From contig DETV01000097.1 of assembly GCA_002361775.1 (NCBI GenBank), forward strand, positions 1-8,759: DNA of 8,759 nt. The letters run 5' to 3'. Under the pieces are notes generated by a model. It ran no database searches. It was not told where the DNA came from and saw only the letters and a program-made list of their open reading frames with translations. The stretch is from Eubacterium sp. UBA3279 (lineage in GTDB: Bacteria; Bacillota; Clostridia; Lachnospirales; Lachnospiraceae). The number at the start of each line of letters is the position of its first letter. Position 1 is the stretch's first letter. This document shows, piece by piece, positions 1-5,953 of this stretch. The translations under genes and the position numbers were made by a program.

Positions 1-36
1 CTGAATTTGAAACTGGCAAACAAATTTCAAATTCAG
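1..36 (+). repeat. 12-bp inverted repeat next to the first ribosome site
   Basis: The arms ctgaatttgaaa (1-12) and tttcaaattcag (25-36) are perfect reverse complements around a 12-base loop. The last two bases of the right arm are the first two bases of the AGGAGG ribosome site (35-40) of the ORF that starts at 47. If transcribed, the stem could partly mask that site; as DNA it could be an operator. The left arm begins at the window edge, so it may be longer. What lies upstream cannot be seen. Confidence 0.6.
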
Positions 37-46
37 GAGGACGGAT

Positions 47-433
47 ATGTATATTGAACATCCATATAAATACGACGGGAGATATTATGCAAATGTAGAT
101 GGAAAGATGATTGAAATCACAAAGGAAGTGGCTTATGCCATGAATAATTTTTACCGAAGCAGCCAGCCAAGGAAGGTCGAAATCAAGACTGAAAAAGGTG
201 AGGTTGTTGAACGGAGACTGCGGGAAATCCCTTACAGCGAGACGAATGGACAGGATTATGAATTCTCTATCGAGGATTTCCCGGACTATATCGGATTATC
301 CGGCATTGCCAAAAGATACGGCTATCAGAATGTGCAGGAGTTTTATCGTACTTACCATAAATCTCATAGTGCTTATGCAAAATACAGAGAACAAATAGCA
401 GAATGGAGTATATTAATGACAATGGATTGGTAA
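47..433 (+). CDS. small chimeric protein with a mobile-element-type N-terminus
   Basis: A 128-residue ORF with an excellent AGGAGG (35-40) six bases before its ATG. Residues 1-80 (HPYKYDGRYYANVDGK, then EVAYAMNNFYRSS and RRLREIPYSE) resemble, from memory, the N-terminus of small sigma-factor-like proteins of Clostridia conjugative elements. In those the helix-turn-helix sigma region follows; here it is missing. Residues 82-120 (GIAKRYGYQNVQEFYRTYHK, ending REQIAEW) instead recall mobilization/relaxase-type proteins. The last eight residues (SILMTMDW) are read out of frame from the next fragment, so the reading frame looks like an accident of one or two deletions. A function cannot be assigned. 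It may still be translated given the intact ribosome site. Both family resemblances are from memory and need a search. Confidence 0.55.
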   Translation: MYIEHPYKYDGRYYANVDGKMIEITKEVAYAMNNFYRSSQPRKVEIKTEKGEVVERRLREIPYSETNGQDYEFSIEDFPDYIGLSGIAKRYGYQNVQEFYRTYHKSHSAYAKYREQIAEWSILMTMDW

Positions 434-639
434 TAGGAGTAAGTGCTGGAAGTCTCATTTTTTCCAATAATTTAGATAATAATTTGGGGTTGATTGATAC
501 AAAATTAGATGTTCATTGTGCAGCGGGGGAAGGAAGGGGCAAATTAACATATCCATTAAAAAATAATATAAAACTTACAAATACATGTGCGCTTGTAATA
601 CGGGATTTCCCAGATGGTGTGGAAATAATTGGAAAATAG
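403..639 (+). pseudogene. C-terminal fragment of an S51/type 1 glutamine amidotransferase-like protein
   Basis: The 78 codons read MEYINDNGLVIGVSAGSLIF and continue to a natural-looking end, ALVIRDFPDGVEIIGK. GVSAGS (residues 12-17) matches the nucleophile elbow (G-x-S-A-G) of the peptidase S51/PepE-like class I glutamine amidotransferase fold, with Ser14 as the expected nucleophile; DVH (36-38) lies where a family histidine would be expected. Whole proteins are about 200 residues or more, so the N-terminal half is lost. The ATG has no ribosome site and lies inside the end of the preceding ORF (31-bp overlap, other frame), so this is best read as a 5'-truncated remnant. Homology begins at about 405, which marks a recombination junction. 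No terminator follows. Confidence 0.6.
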
Positions 640-722
640 AAAGAGGACAACATGTTTCAAGGATTTGCGGACATTTTTCAGATAAGATATAACAATTAAT
701 AACTGCTATAAAAAGTGGCTTA

Positions 723-1012
723 TCAAAATTTAAGTTTGCTGAATGGAACAGTAAGATCAAGCTGTTTTCCTAATGCATATTGGGCGCGGAGATTTCCTGC
801 ATTTGCTGTCTGTTCTACTGAAGCTTTGGCATTTCATCCATGGTCTGCAGTTCATCCACAAGTAAAGCACTTCTTTGATCTCCAGCTTCCAGAAGAGTAG
901 CGGCTAAATGCCAGGCGCAGGGGAGATTGGGCGGAAATAATTCACCATGTATAAGAAATTTTGGATTTATACTAAGAAAAAAATGAAGCTGTTGATTGCC
1001 TGTATGTATGGA
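723..1012 (-). pseudogene. frameshifted minus-strand gene remnant, TPR/Sel1-like end
   Basis: On the minus strand, a frame open from 1012 downward reads a protein-like stretch including CAWHLAATLLEAGDQRSALL and DELQTMDEMPKLQ, then hits TAG at about 816-818. A neighbouring frame continues smoothly from there: VEQTANAGNLRAQYALGKQL, then DLTVPFSKLKF and TGA at 723-725. The pieces join near 816-825 with a single-base frameshift. ANAGNLRAQYALGK looks like a Sel1/TPR helical repeat. There is no start codon with a ribosome site, so this is a decayed C-terminal fragment; the homologous part may begin only at about 930. I do not recognise the parent; repeat-bearing C-termini of mobile-element proteins are one possibility. 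Nothing else coding is supported between 640 and 1098. Confidence 0.45.
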
Positions 1013-1019
1013 CTATGAT
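992..1019 (+). promoter_or_regulatory. candidate promoter of the YbjQ-family gene
   Basis: TTGATT (992-997) and TATGAT (1014-1019) are separated by 16 bases, giving 4/6 and 5/6 matches to sigma-A consensus. Transcription would start near 1026, leaving a leader of about 70 bases before the ATG at 1099. Moderate support only; the region is AT-rich. Confidence 0.35.
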
Positions 1020-1098
1020 AAACTATACCCATAAAAGAAATCAGATAAATATGTGCATATGTAATGTCTGGTATTTGGAAGAAAGGATGGGTAAGTAT

Positions 1099-1419
1099 AT
1101 GATCATAACAACAACAACTTCTGTGGAAGGAAGAAGAATTGTAGAGTATCGTGGCATTGTATTTGGAGAAGTGATTTCCGGTGTGAATTTTGTCAGAGAT
1201 CTGGCAGCTTCCTTCAGCAATTTCTTTGGCGGACGGTCCAACAGTTATGAGGAAGAGCTGGTTCAGGCAAGACAGAATGCCATCTGGGAAATGCAGGAAA
1301 GAGCAGAAGCTCTGGGAGCCAATGCGGTGGTAGGTGTGGATATCGATTATGAAGTACTGGGATCAGATAACGGTATGCTGATGGTGACTGCCAGTGGAAC
1401 GGCAGTAGTGGTAGAATAA
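1099..1419 (+). CDS. YbjQ family (DUF74) protein
   Basis: A 106-residue cytoplasmic protein, the usual length of the YbjQ/DUF74 family (E. coli YbjQ is of similar size). Family hallmarks are in order: SVEGRRIVEYRGIVFGEVI (8-26), the GGRSNSYEEEL block (44-54), the helix with ALGANAVVGVDIDYE (71-85) and the C-terminal strand MLMVTASGTAV (93-103). Such proteins form small ring-like oligomers and are often annotated as putative heavy-metal-binding; the biochemical role is not established. ATG 1099 is chosen because family alignment begins at MIITTTTSVEG and GGATGG (1085-1090) sits eight bases upstream. ATG 1087 would add four residues (MGKY) and destroy that spacing. It is a monocistronic gene in its own transcription unit, intact despite the debris upstream. 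Confidence 0.92.
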   Translation: MIITTTTSVEGRRIVEYRGIVFGEVISGVNFVRDLAASFSNFFGGRSNSYEEELVQARQNAIWEMQERAEALGANAVVGVDIDYEVLGSDNGMLMVTASGTAVVVE

Positions 1420-1456
1420 ATAAAAACATTTCTGAAGCAATATACCAATATGGCTA

Positions 1457-1502
1457 TGGGGCATCACAAATCATATACGGGAAAATCCGGGTATCTGCCC
1501 CA
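1457..1502 (+). other. folded RNA candidate downstream of the YbjQ-family gene
   Basis: Perfect 7-bp arms tggggca (1457-1463) and tgcccca (1496-1502) enclose a second stem in which atac (1475-1478) pairs with gtat (1491-1494) and gg (1479-1480) pairs with cc (1487-1488). This gives a branched-looking hairpin of about 46 bases. It is followed within 11 bases by a terminator hairpin (1513-1540). It may be part of the 3' untranslated region or a small RNA. It matches no riboswitch consensus I can recall. Confidence 0.35.
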
Positions 1503-1512
1503 GTTTGAGAAT

Positions 1513-1540
1513 AAAGAAGCTTCGGCTCTTTTTATATTTT
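1513..1540 (+). terminator. UUCG-loop intrinsic terminator
   Basis: The stem aaagaagc (1513-1520) and gctctttt (1525-1532) closes the very stable C(TTCG)G tetraloop (1520-1525), with one A-C mismatch and one G-U pair. It is followed by tttttatatttt. It likely ends the YbjQ-family transcript. Confidence 0.5.
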
Positions 1541-1557
1541 GATGAATAAAAATTGGA

Positions 1558-1601
1558 AAAAAATCACAAAGAGAATTTTATTTTTCTCCTTGTGATTTTT
1601 T
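1558..1601. terminator. long hairpin terminator between the YbjQ-family gene and the rnf operon
   Basis: 18-base arms (1558-1575 and 1584-1601) pair with a single A-C mismatch around the loop ttttattt. The core is tcacaaagagaa against ttctccttgtga. The plus-strand copy ends in six T and the minus-strand copy also ends in T, so it can act in both directions. It insulates the rnf operon from upstream transcription. Confidence 0.75.
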
Positions 1602-1618
1602 CCTTTCTATGATAGAAT
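1590..1618 (+). promoter_or_regulatory. candidate rnf operon promoter with extended -10
   Basis: TTGTGA (1590-1595), a 17-base spacer and TAGAAT (1613-1618) preceded by TGA, an extended -10 (TGn). The -35 box lies in the right arm of the terminator. A start near 1625 would give a leader of about 178 bases. A second, weaker option is TGTAAA (1725-1730), 17 bases and a perfect TATAAT (1748-1753), which would give a leader of about 40 bases. Confidence 0.4.
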
Positions 1619-1680
1619 TTCCCGATATGTCAATTATTTTACAGCAGCAAATATAAATGAGCAAATAAGGAAATTTTTAC

Positions 1681-1731
1681 CTTTACGCTAAGGGTTTGGG
1701 TATGAAATATTTTTCAGGCCCTTGTGTAAAG
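1681..1731 (+). promoter_or_regulatory. imperfect inverted repeat in the rnf leader
   Basis: The arms ctttacgctaaggg (1681-1694) and cccttgtgtaaag (1719-1731) pair as two blocks (ctttac/gtaaag and aaggg/cccttg) around a small internal bulge, with a 24-base loop. It sits between the distal promoter and the ribosome site of rnfC, so it could be a leader RNA structure. With the proximal promoter it would instead be an operator overlapping the -35 box. No T-run follows, so it is not a terminator. No known riboswitch class recognised. Confidence 0.4.
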
Positions 1732-1802
1732 CTGGTATCAGTTTATTTATAATTGGTGTGTGAAATAATTATGAATGAAAGAATTACGGAGGAAAGCAGA
1801 AC

Positions 1803-3182
1803 ATGCGGAAAAAAGAAAAGAATGGATTTCCTGGTGGAGTTCATCCCACAGATGGTTATGATAAGTCATTAACCATGGATATTCCCGTGAAAGAGTTCTG
1901 GCCCGATCAGGTTACTGTTTTATCAGAGCAGTCTTTCGGAGGAAAGTGTGGGCTTAGGGTAAAACCCGGGGATCAGGTAAAGGCGGGAGAGCTGATAGGA
2001 GTGCCGGAAGCTTTTATGGCAGCGCCTCTCCATGCCAGTGTCAGCGGTGAAGTTCTTGATGTGAAAGAAGTTTCTAATCAGGGAAGAGATATTCTGGCTT
2101 GTATTATAAAAACCGGGGAGAAGGTTTCGTCGGAAGAAAAGTCTTATGAAAGGGAAGCGGCAGATATTTCCGGAATATCAAGAGATGAGATTCTGGCAGG
2201 TATCCGGGATGGAGGTCTCACAGGAATGGGAGGAGCAGGTTTTCCTACTCATAAGAAATATGAGACTGACAAAGAGATTGATGCGTTGTTGATTAACGGT
2301 GCGGAATGTGAACCATTTCTTACCTGTGACTACCGCCTGATGTTGGAACACCGATGGAGTGTGGTAAATGGCGTGCGTCTCATGTTGAAAGGTTCCGGTG
2401 CAAAAACAGCTTATATTTGTATGGAAGACAATAAACCGGAAGCTGCAAAAGCGCTGAGTGAAGCTTTGGAGGCAGGGAAAAAATCTGGTGTGATCGGAAC
2501 TGAGGAAGATGTACAGATTAAAGTGCTTCCTACCAAGTATCCGCAGGGAGGGGAACGGCAGTTGATTGAAAGTGTGCTGGGACGGGAGGTTCCCATGGGA
2601 GGTCTTCCGGCAGATGTGGGAGTGATTGTTTCCAATGTGGGTACATCCAAAGCGGTGGCAGATATGATTCTGGGCAGACAGCCTTTAACCCGCAGAATTG
2701 TCACAGTTACCGGATGGGTGAAAAACCCGGGAAATTATCTGGTTCCCATAGGTACTTCGGCAAAAGAGCTGGTACAGCTTTGCGGTGGTGTGACTGTGAA
2801 GAATAACAGAGTGATCGCAGGCGGTCCCATGACAGGTCCCTGTGTGGCTTCTGACTGGGAGGGTGAAAGTGAATTGTTCTATATTACAAAAAACACTTCC
2901 GGTATTCTGGTATTGCCAGACAGTCAGTGGGAAGAACAACCTTGTATCCGCTGTGAAGGATGCGCAAAGGTATGCCCGGCAGGTCTGATTCCTTATCAGA
3001 TTGAATTTGCCTATATGGAAGAGGATTACGACCTGTGCGAGAGTCTTTACGCCAGCGAATGTATTGCCTGTGGCTGCTGTTCTTATACCTGTCCGGCAAA
3101 ACGGGAACTTTCTGTTCGGACAAGAATGGCCAGAGATGTGGTAAAACAGAGAATGAGAGAGAGGGCGGTGAAGAAATCATGA
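1803..3182 (+). CDS. rnfC: RnfC, NADH-binding Fe-S/FMN subunit of an Rnf-type complex
   Basis: A 459-residue peripheral cytoplasmic subunit. In the family it binds NADH and FMN and passes electrons through two 4Fe-4S clusters. Visible features in order: N-terminal GGVHPTDGYDKSLT (11-24); biotinyl-lipoyl-like hairpin with VKPGDQVKAGELIG (53-66); NADH/FMN loop GMGGAGFPTHKKY (141-153); INGAECEPFLTCDYRLM (164-180); KYPQGGERQLI (245-255); GGPMTG (340-345); and two complete CxxCxxCxxxCP sites, C381/C384/C387/C391 and C420/C423/C426/C430. Length and all key residues are normal for Clostridia RnfC. The start is set by GGAGG (1788-1792) ten bases upstream. It opens the operon, and its stop overlaps the rnfD start (ATGA), implying translational coupling. 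The gene looks fully functional, so its partner set, not this subunit, is what is unusual here. Confidence 0.95.
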   Translation: MRKKEKNGFPGGVHPTDGYDKSLTMDIPVKEFWPDQVTVLSEQSFGGKCGLRVKPGDQVKAGELIGVPEAFMAAPLHASVSGEVLDVKEVSNQGRDILACIIKTGEKVSSEEKSYEREAADISGISRDEILAGIRDGGLTGMGGAGFPTHKKYETDKEIDALLINGAECEPFLTCDYRLMLEHRWSVVNGVRLMLKGSGAKTAYICMEDNKPEAAKALSEALEAGKKSGVIGTEEDVQIKVLPTKYPQGGERQLIESVLGREVPMGGLPADVGVIVSNVGTSKAVADMILGRQPLTRRIVTVTGWVKNPGNYLVPIGTSAKELVQLCGGVTVKNNRVIAGGPMTGPCVASDWEGESELFYITKNTSGILVLPDSQWEEQPCIRCEGCAKVCPAGLIPYQIEFAYMEEDYDLCESLYASECIACGCCSYTCPAKRELSVRTRMARDVVKQRMRERAVKKS

Positions 3183-4126
3183 GTCAGACAAGAGCAATCC
3201 AGGGACCCCATATCCGTACGGAGAGAACGACCCGGATGGTCATGATGCATGTGGCTATTTCTCTGATTCCTGCACTGTTGGGCGCAATCTATTTCTTTGG
3301 GATCCGGGCATTATATCTGACAGGATTATCTGTGGGCGTTTGTGTTTTTACAGAGTATATCTGGCAGAAGTTAACAAGAAAACAGGTAACTGCAGGTGAT
3401 TTCAGCGCTGTGGTAACCGGTTTGCTGATCGCGTTTAATATGCCGGTGACTGTTCCGGTATGGGTGCTGGCAGCGGCTGACGTGTTTAGTATTCTGGTTG
3501 TAAAGCAGATGTTTGGAGGTATCGGAAATAACTGTGTCAACCCTGCTTTAATGGGAAGATTACTGGTTATGGTGGCATGGCCGGGGGCTGTTATGAATTA
3601 TGTGATTCCTCAGACTATTACCACAGACGCAGTGTCTGCCGCAACAATTCTGGGAACCGCAAAAAGCGGCGCAGAGACGGGATACAGTTATCTGCAGATG
3701 TTTTTGGGAGAAATGCCGGGAGCTATGGGAGAGACAAGTAAGCTTCTGCTTCTGGTAGGTTTTGGATATATGTGTTATATGGGAATTGTTAATGCAGAAG
3801 CGGCATTGACCTATATTGCCACAGTAACGATTTTGACCTTTGTATTTGGCCCGCAGGGACTTTTTACAGGAGATATTCTGATGAATCTCTTTGGCGGAGG
3901 TCTGATCATGGGCGGATGTTATATGCTGACGGATTATATGTTTGTGTCACGGAAAGGAAAAATTCTCTACGCAGTGACGGCAGGTGTGATCACCGCTGCG
4001 ATCCGTATTTTCAGCAATTATCCGGAAGGAATTTGTTTTGGTATTTTAACGGCAAACTGCATGGCAGGACTGTTATCCAACCTGTACAGACGTCATGTAT
4101 ATGGTACAAAGAAAATAAAAGCATAG
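3179..4126 (+). CDS. rnfD: RnfD, membrane subunit with covalent FMN site
   Basis: A 315-residue polytopic membrane protein of normal length. Start ATG 3179 overlaps the rnfC stop (ATGA) and gives the expected N-terminus (GPHIRTERTTRMVMMHV); the reading frame extends further upstream, but only within rnfC. Family marks: the FGGIGNNCVNPALMGR block (112-127, compare FGGxGxNxFNPA), the flavinylation motif DAVSAATIL (150-158) with Thr156 as the expected phosphoester-FMN residue, TDYMFVSRKGK (251-261), and an EGICFGIL block (283-290) near the end. About nine or ten hydrophobic segments are visible. Small departures from the usual pattern are NCV for the more common N-x-F, and NCMAGLL (293-299) where N-x-x-x-P-x-I-D is commoner. 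In Rnf, RnfD and RnfG carry FMN on the outer side of the membrane. FMN attachment needs ApbE, which is encoded downstream on the other strand. Confidence 0.93.
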   Translation: MSQTRAIQGPHIRTERTTRMVMMHVAISLIPALLGAIYFFGIRALYLTGLSVGVCVFTEYIWQKLTRKQVTAGDFSAVVTGLLIAFNMPVTVPVWVLAAADVFSILVVKQMFGGIGNNCVNPALMGRLLVMVAWPGAVMNYVIPQTITTDAVSAATILGTAKSGAETGYSYLQMFLGEMPGAMGETSKLLLLVGFGYMCYMGIVNAEAALTYIATVTILTFVFGPQGLFTGDILMNLFGGGLIMGGCYMLTDYMFVSRKGKILYAVTAGVITAAIRIFSNYPEGICFGILTANCMAGLLSNLYRRHVYGTKKIKA

Positions 4127-4138
4127 GAGAGAACGTAT

Positions 4139-5074
4139 ATGAAAAACAAAAATGTAAGAGGTATTCTTGCTCTGGCAGTAGTGACTGCTTTATCTTTTGG
4201 AGTGATTATAGGCTCCAAAGCTCTGACAACAGACAGTGAAGGAGAAAACGGAGGAGCAGCGCAGGCAAAAGTGGAAGAAGAACTGGATGTAAGCGGCGCT
4301 GAAAATATTGAAAAAGCATCTAAAACAGATAACGGCTATGTGGTTACCGTAAAAGAAAAAGGATACGGCGGAGATATTCTGATGAATGTTTCTTTTGATC
4401 AGGATGGCAAAAAGATCACAAAAGTAGAAGTGACAGAGCAGAGCGAGACAGAAAACCTGGGAGCCCGTATTGCAGAAGCAGAGTTCCTTGGTCAGTTTGA
4501 AGGGGCAGAGGCTCCCGTATATCTTCCGGGAATGACTTTGGAAGAAGAAGGAGAAACAGAAGCTGCTGATCCGTTGGAAGGAGCAGCTTTAAAAGACGGA
4601 AATTATGAAGCAAAAGCAGCGGCTCCGGATGATAACGGAATGACAGAACAGGTTACAATGACTGTTAAAGATGGAAAAATCACAGAAGTAAACTGGGATT
4701 CTATCGGAGAAGACGGCACAAAGAAAAGTGTTCTGGCAGAGACCGGAGTATATGTGATGACAGAAGATGGATTAAACTGGAAAGAACAGGCAGAAGCTCT
4801 GGCAAATGCTTTGATTGAAAATCAGTCTTTGTCTTATTTCACTATGGATGAGCAGGGAAAAACAGATGTGGTTTCTGGCGTAAGTATTTCCATTGGAAGT
4901 TTCTTGAATCTGGCAGAACAATGTATGTATGAAGCAGCAGGAGTGGAAAAAGAGGAAGGAGCAGCTCCGGCTAACGGTACTCAGGTAGACGGAGTATCCG
5001 GCGCTACAATTTCTTCTACAGCGGCAGTAAAGGGAATCAATGCTGCCTACGAATTTGTACAGACAGTAAAATAA
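4139..5074 (+). CDS. rnfG: RnfG, FMN-binding subunit with an extra internal FMN_bind-like domain
   Basis: A 311-residue protein with one N-terminal anchor helix (7-29), the rest outside. The RnfG core is split. The first part holds GYGGDILMNVSFDQDGKKI (75-93) and ETENLGARIAEAEFLGQF (103-120). The last part holds DGVSGATISS (284-293), the covalent FMN motif with Thr290 as acceptor. Ordinary RnfG is about 200 residues. The excess is an inserted unit at about 151-266: LKDGNYEAKA, VTMTVKDGKITEVNW (172-186) and an end motif DVVSGVSIS (243-251). It resembles stand-alone FMN_bind domains of Firmicutes surface flavoproteins, with Ser249 in place of the acceptor Thr and Val248 in place of Ala. Acidic, low-complexity linkers (132-147 and 268-281) flank it. 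ApbE is expected to flavinylate at least T290. AGGAGA (4125-4130) overlaps the rnfD stop; spacing to ATG is eight bases. Confidence 0.9.
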   Translation: MKNKNVRGILALAVVTALSFGVIIGSKALTTDSEGENGGAAQAKVEEELDVSGAENIEKASKTDNGYVVTVKEKGYGGDILMNVSFDQDGKKITKVEVTEQSETENLGARIAEAEFLGQFEGAEAPVYLPGMTLEEEGETEAADPLEGAALKDGNYEAKAAAPDDNGMTEQVTMTVKDGKITEVNWDSIGEDGTKKSVLAETGVYVMTEDGLNWKEQAEALANALIENQSLSYFTMDEQGKTDVVSGVSISIGSFLNLAEQCMYEAAGVEKEEGAAPANGTQVDGVSGATISSTAAVKGINAAYEFVQTVK

Positions 5075-5095
5075 TAGAACGGAGGATATTGTGAT

Positions 5096-5863
5096 ATGAA
5101 ATTAAAATATCCGGCAGAAGCGTTTGCTTTTGGAATCCTTTTGTTCTCGGCAGGAATGAAAGAATCATTTGCAGCAGGAATCTTAGTGATTCTGTCTGTG
5201 GTATTTGCAGAATTTATAAAAAACCTGCTGGAGCCGATGATTCCGGCGTGGAGTTTAAAAATGTGTACTCTGATTTCTACAGCGGCGGTTACTTCCAGCG
5301 TGTTTTTAATGGGATTTGCTTATCTGGGAGAACCACTTGCTGGGGAAACCTGGGTAATGACTTTTGTTCTGGGGATTTTGTCAGCAAAATTTGTGTTGAT
5401 GAATGAACTGGAGGGAGAGTACGGAGATATTCTCTGGGAATCCGGAATCTGTTGGGGCTTCTGGGTTCTGTTGTCTGTTTTCCGGGAATTTGCAGGAAGC
5501 GGAAGAATCTTTGGCAATATGATTCTGGATATGGAATTCCAGTCAAAAGCATTTTTGGAAATGACTTTTGCCTTCCTTACTGCCGGAATGGTTCTGGCAT
5601 TTACCAATGGGGTTCTGAAAAAGAAATGCGGACAGACCCACAGCCTGTTTATAGGAATTATGGCTGTATTGTATGCAAGACCATTTGCTATGGAAAGTTT
5701 TGGAGAAATCGCAGGATTGTTGTGGACAGTGGCTGTTCCTGTGGTCATGTTTATTTCTGTAAAGAAAACTCTGAAATTTGCCCGGACAGGAAACGCATAT
5801 CGGGGACTCCCGGTGGAAATGCTGGCAATGGGATTTATTTATATGATTTTGGGTATGTATTAA
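5096..5863 (+). CDS. divergent RnfA/RnfE-like membrane subunit lacking cluster cysteines
   Basis: A 255-residue polytopic membrane protein with about eight hydrophobic segments. GGAGG (5081-5085) lies ten bases before ATG, 21 bases after rnfG. Position and residues tie it to the RnfA/RnfE (Nqr D/E) family. ESGICWGFWVLLSVFREFAG (115-134) followed by SGRIFG matches the usual D-G-L-G-M-G-x-G-F...IRE-x-x-G-x-G-x-I-F-G block, and the end RGLPVEMLAMGFIYMILGMY (236-255) matches RnfA's C-terminal GFPIALI-x-AG. Usual members are about 190-230 residues; this one has extra sequence at about 145-230. The two cysteines that hold the intramembrane Fe-S cluster, expected in TM1 (GLCPxLA) and TM4 (NCxILG), align with GILLFSAG (13-20) and FVLGILSAK (90-98), which have none. 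Its three cysteines (57, 119, 178) lie elsewhere. Whether it is an RnfE or RnfA relative is open, so no symbol is given. Confidence 0.7.
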   Translation: MKLKYPAEAFAFGILLFSAGMKESFAAGILVILSVVFAEFIKNLLEPMIPAWSLKMCTLISTAAVTSSVFLMGFAYLGEPLAGETWVMTFVLGILSAKFVLMNELEGEYGDILWESGICWGFWVLLSVFREFAGSGRIFGNMILDMEFQSKAFLEMTFAFLTAGMVLAFTNGVLKKKCGQTHSLFIGIMAVLYARPFAMESFGEIAGLLWTVAVPVVMFISVKKTLKFARTGNAYRGLPVEMLAMGFIYMILGMY

Positions 5864-5887
5864 AGTTTTTGTCAAATTTATAATTCT

Positions 5888-5948
5888 AAAAAAGAATCTC
5901 CCATAGAAAATGAGTGTTTTTTACACCGTTTTCTATGGGAGATTTTTT
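5888..5948. terminator. bidirectional terminator shared by the rnf operon and apbE
   Basis: Perfect 16-bp arms, aatctcccatagaaaa (5895-5910) and ttttctatgggagatt (5929-5944), with a short inner gtgt/acac stem (5914-5917 and 5923-5926). The plus strand runs into a T tract after the stem, and the minus strand does likewise through the A run at 5888-5893. It stops both convergent transcripts. Confidence 0.9.
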
Positions 5949-5953
5949 CGATT

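Noticed and set aside
575..760. 61-codon minus-strand ORF
   Set aside because: It overlaps the end of the S51-like fragment and the true end of the minus-strand remnant lies in another frame; the composition looks random.
715..900. 61-codon plus-strand ORF
   Set aside because: No ribosome site and no protein-like pattern; the minus strand over the same bases gives a much more convincing, though frameshifted, protein remnant.
1015..1098. Upstream extension of the YbjQ-family ORF to ATG 1015
   Set aside because: The added residues have no family match, there is no ribosome site before 1015, and ATG 1015 lies inside the candidate -10 box. ATG 1099 has a ribosome site and fits the family start.
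1771..1873. Short upstream ORF overlapping the rnfC start
   Set aside because: ATG 1771 has no ribosome site and its frame lies mostly inside rnfC; the nearby GGAGG serves ATG 1803.
5452..5883. 143-codon plus-strand ORF inside and past the RnfA/E-like gene
   Set aside because: Other-frame shadow; the frame starting at 5096 has a good ribosome site, membrane segments and family motifs.
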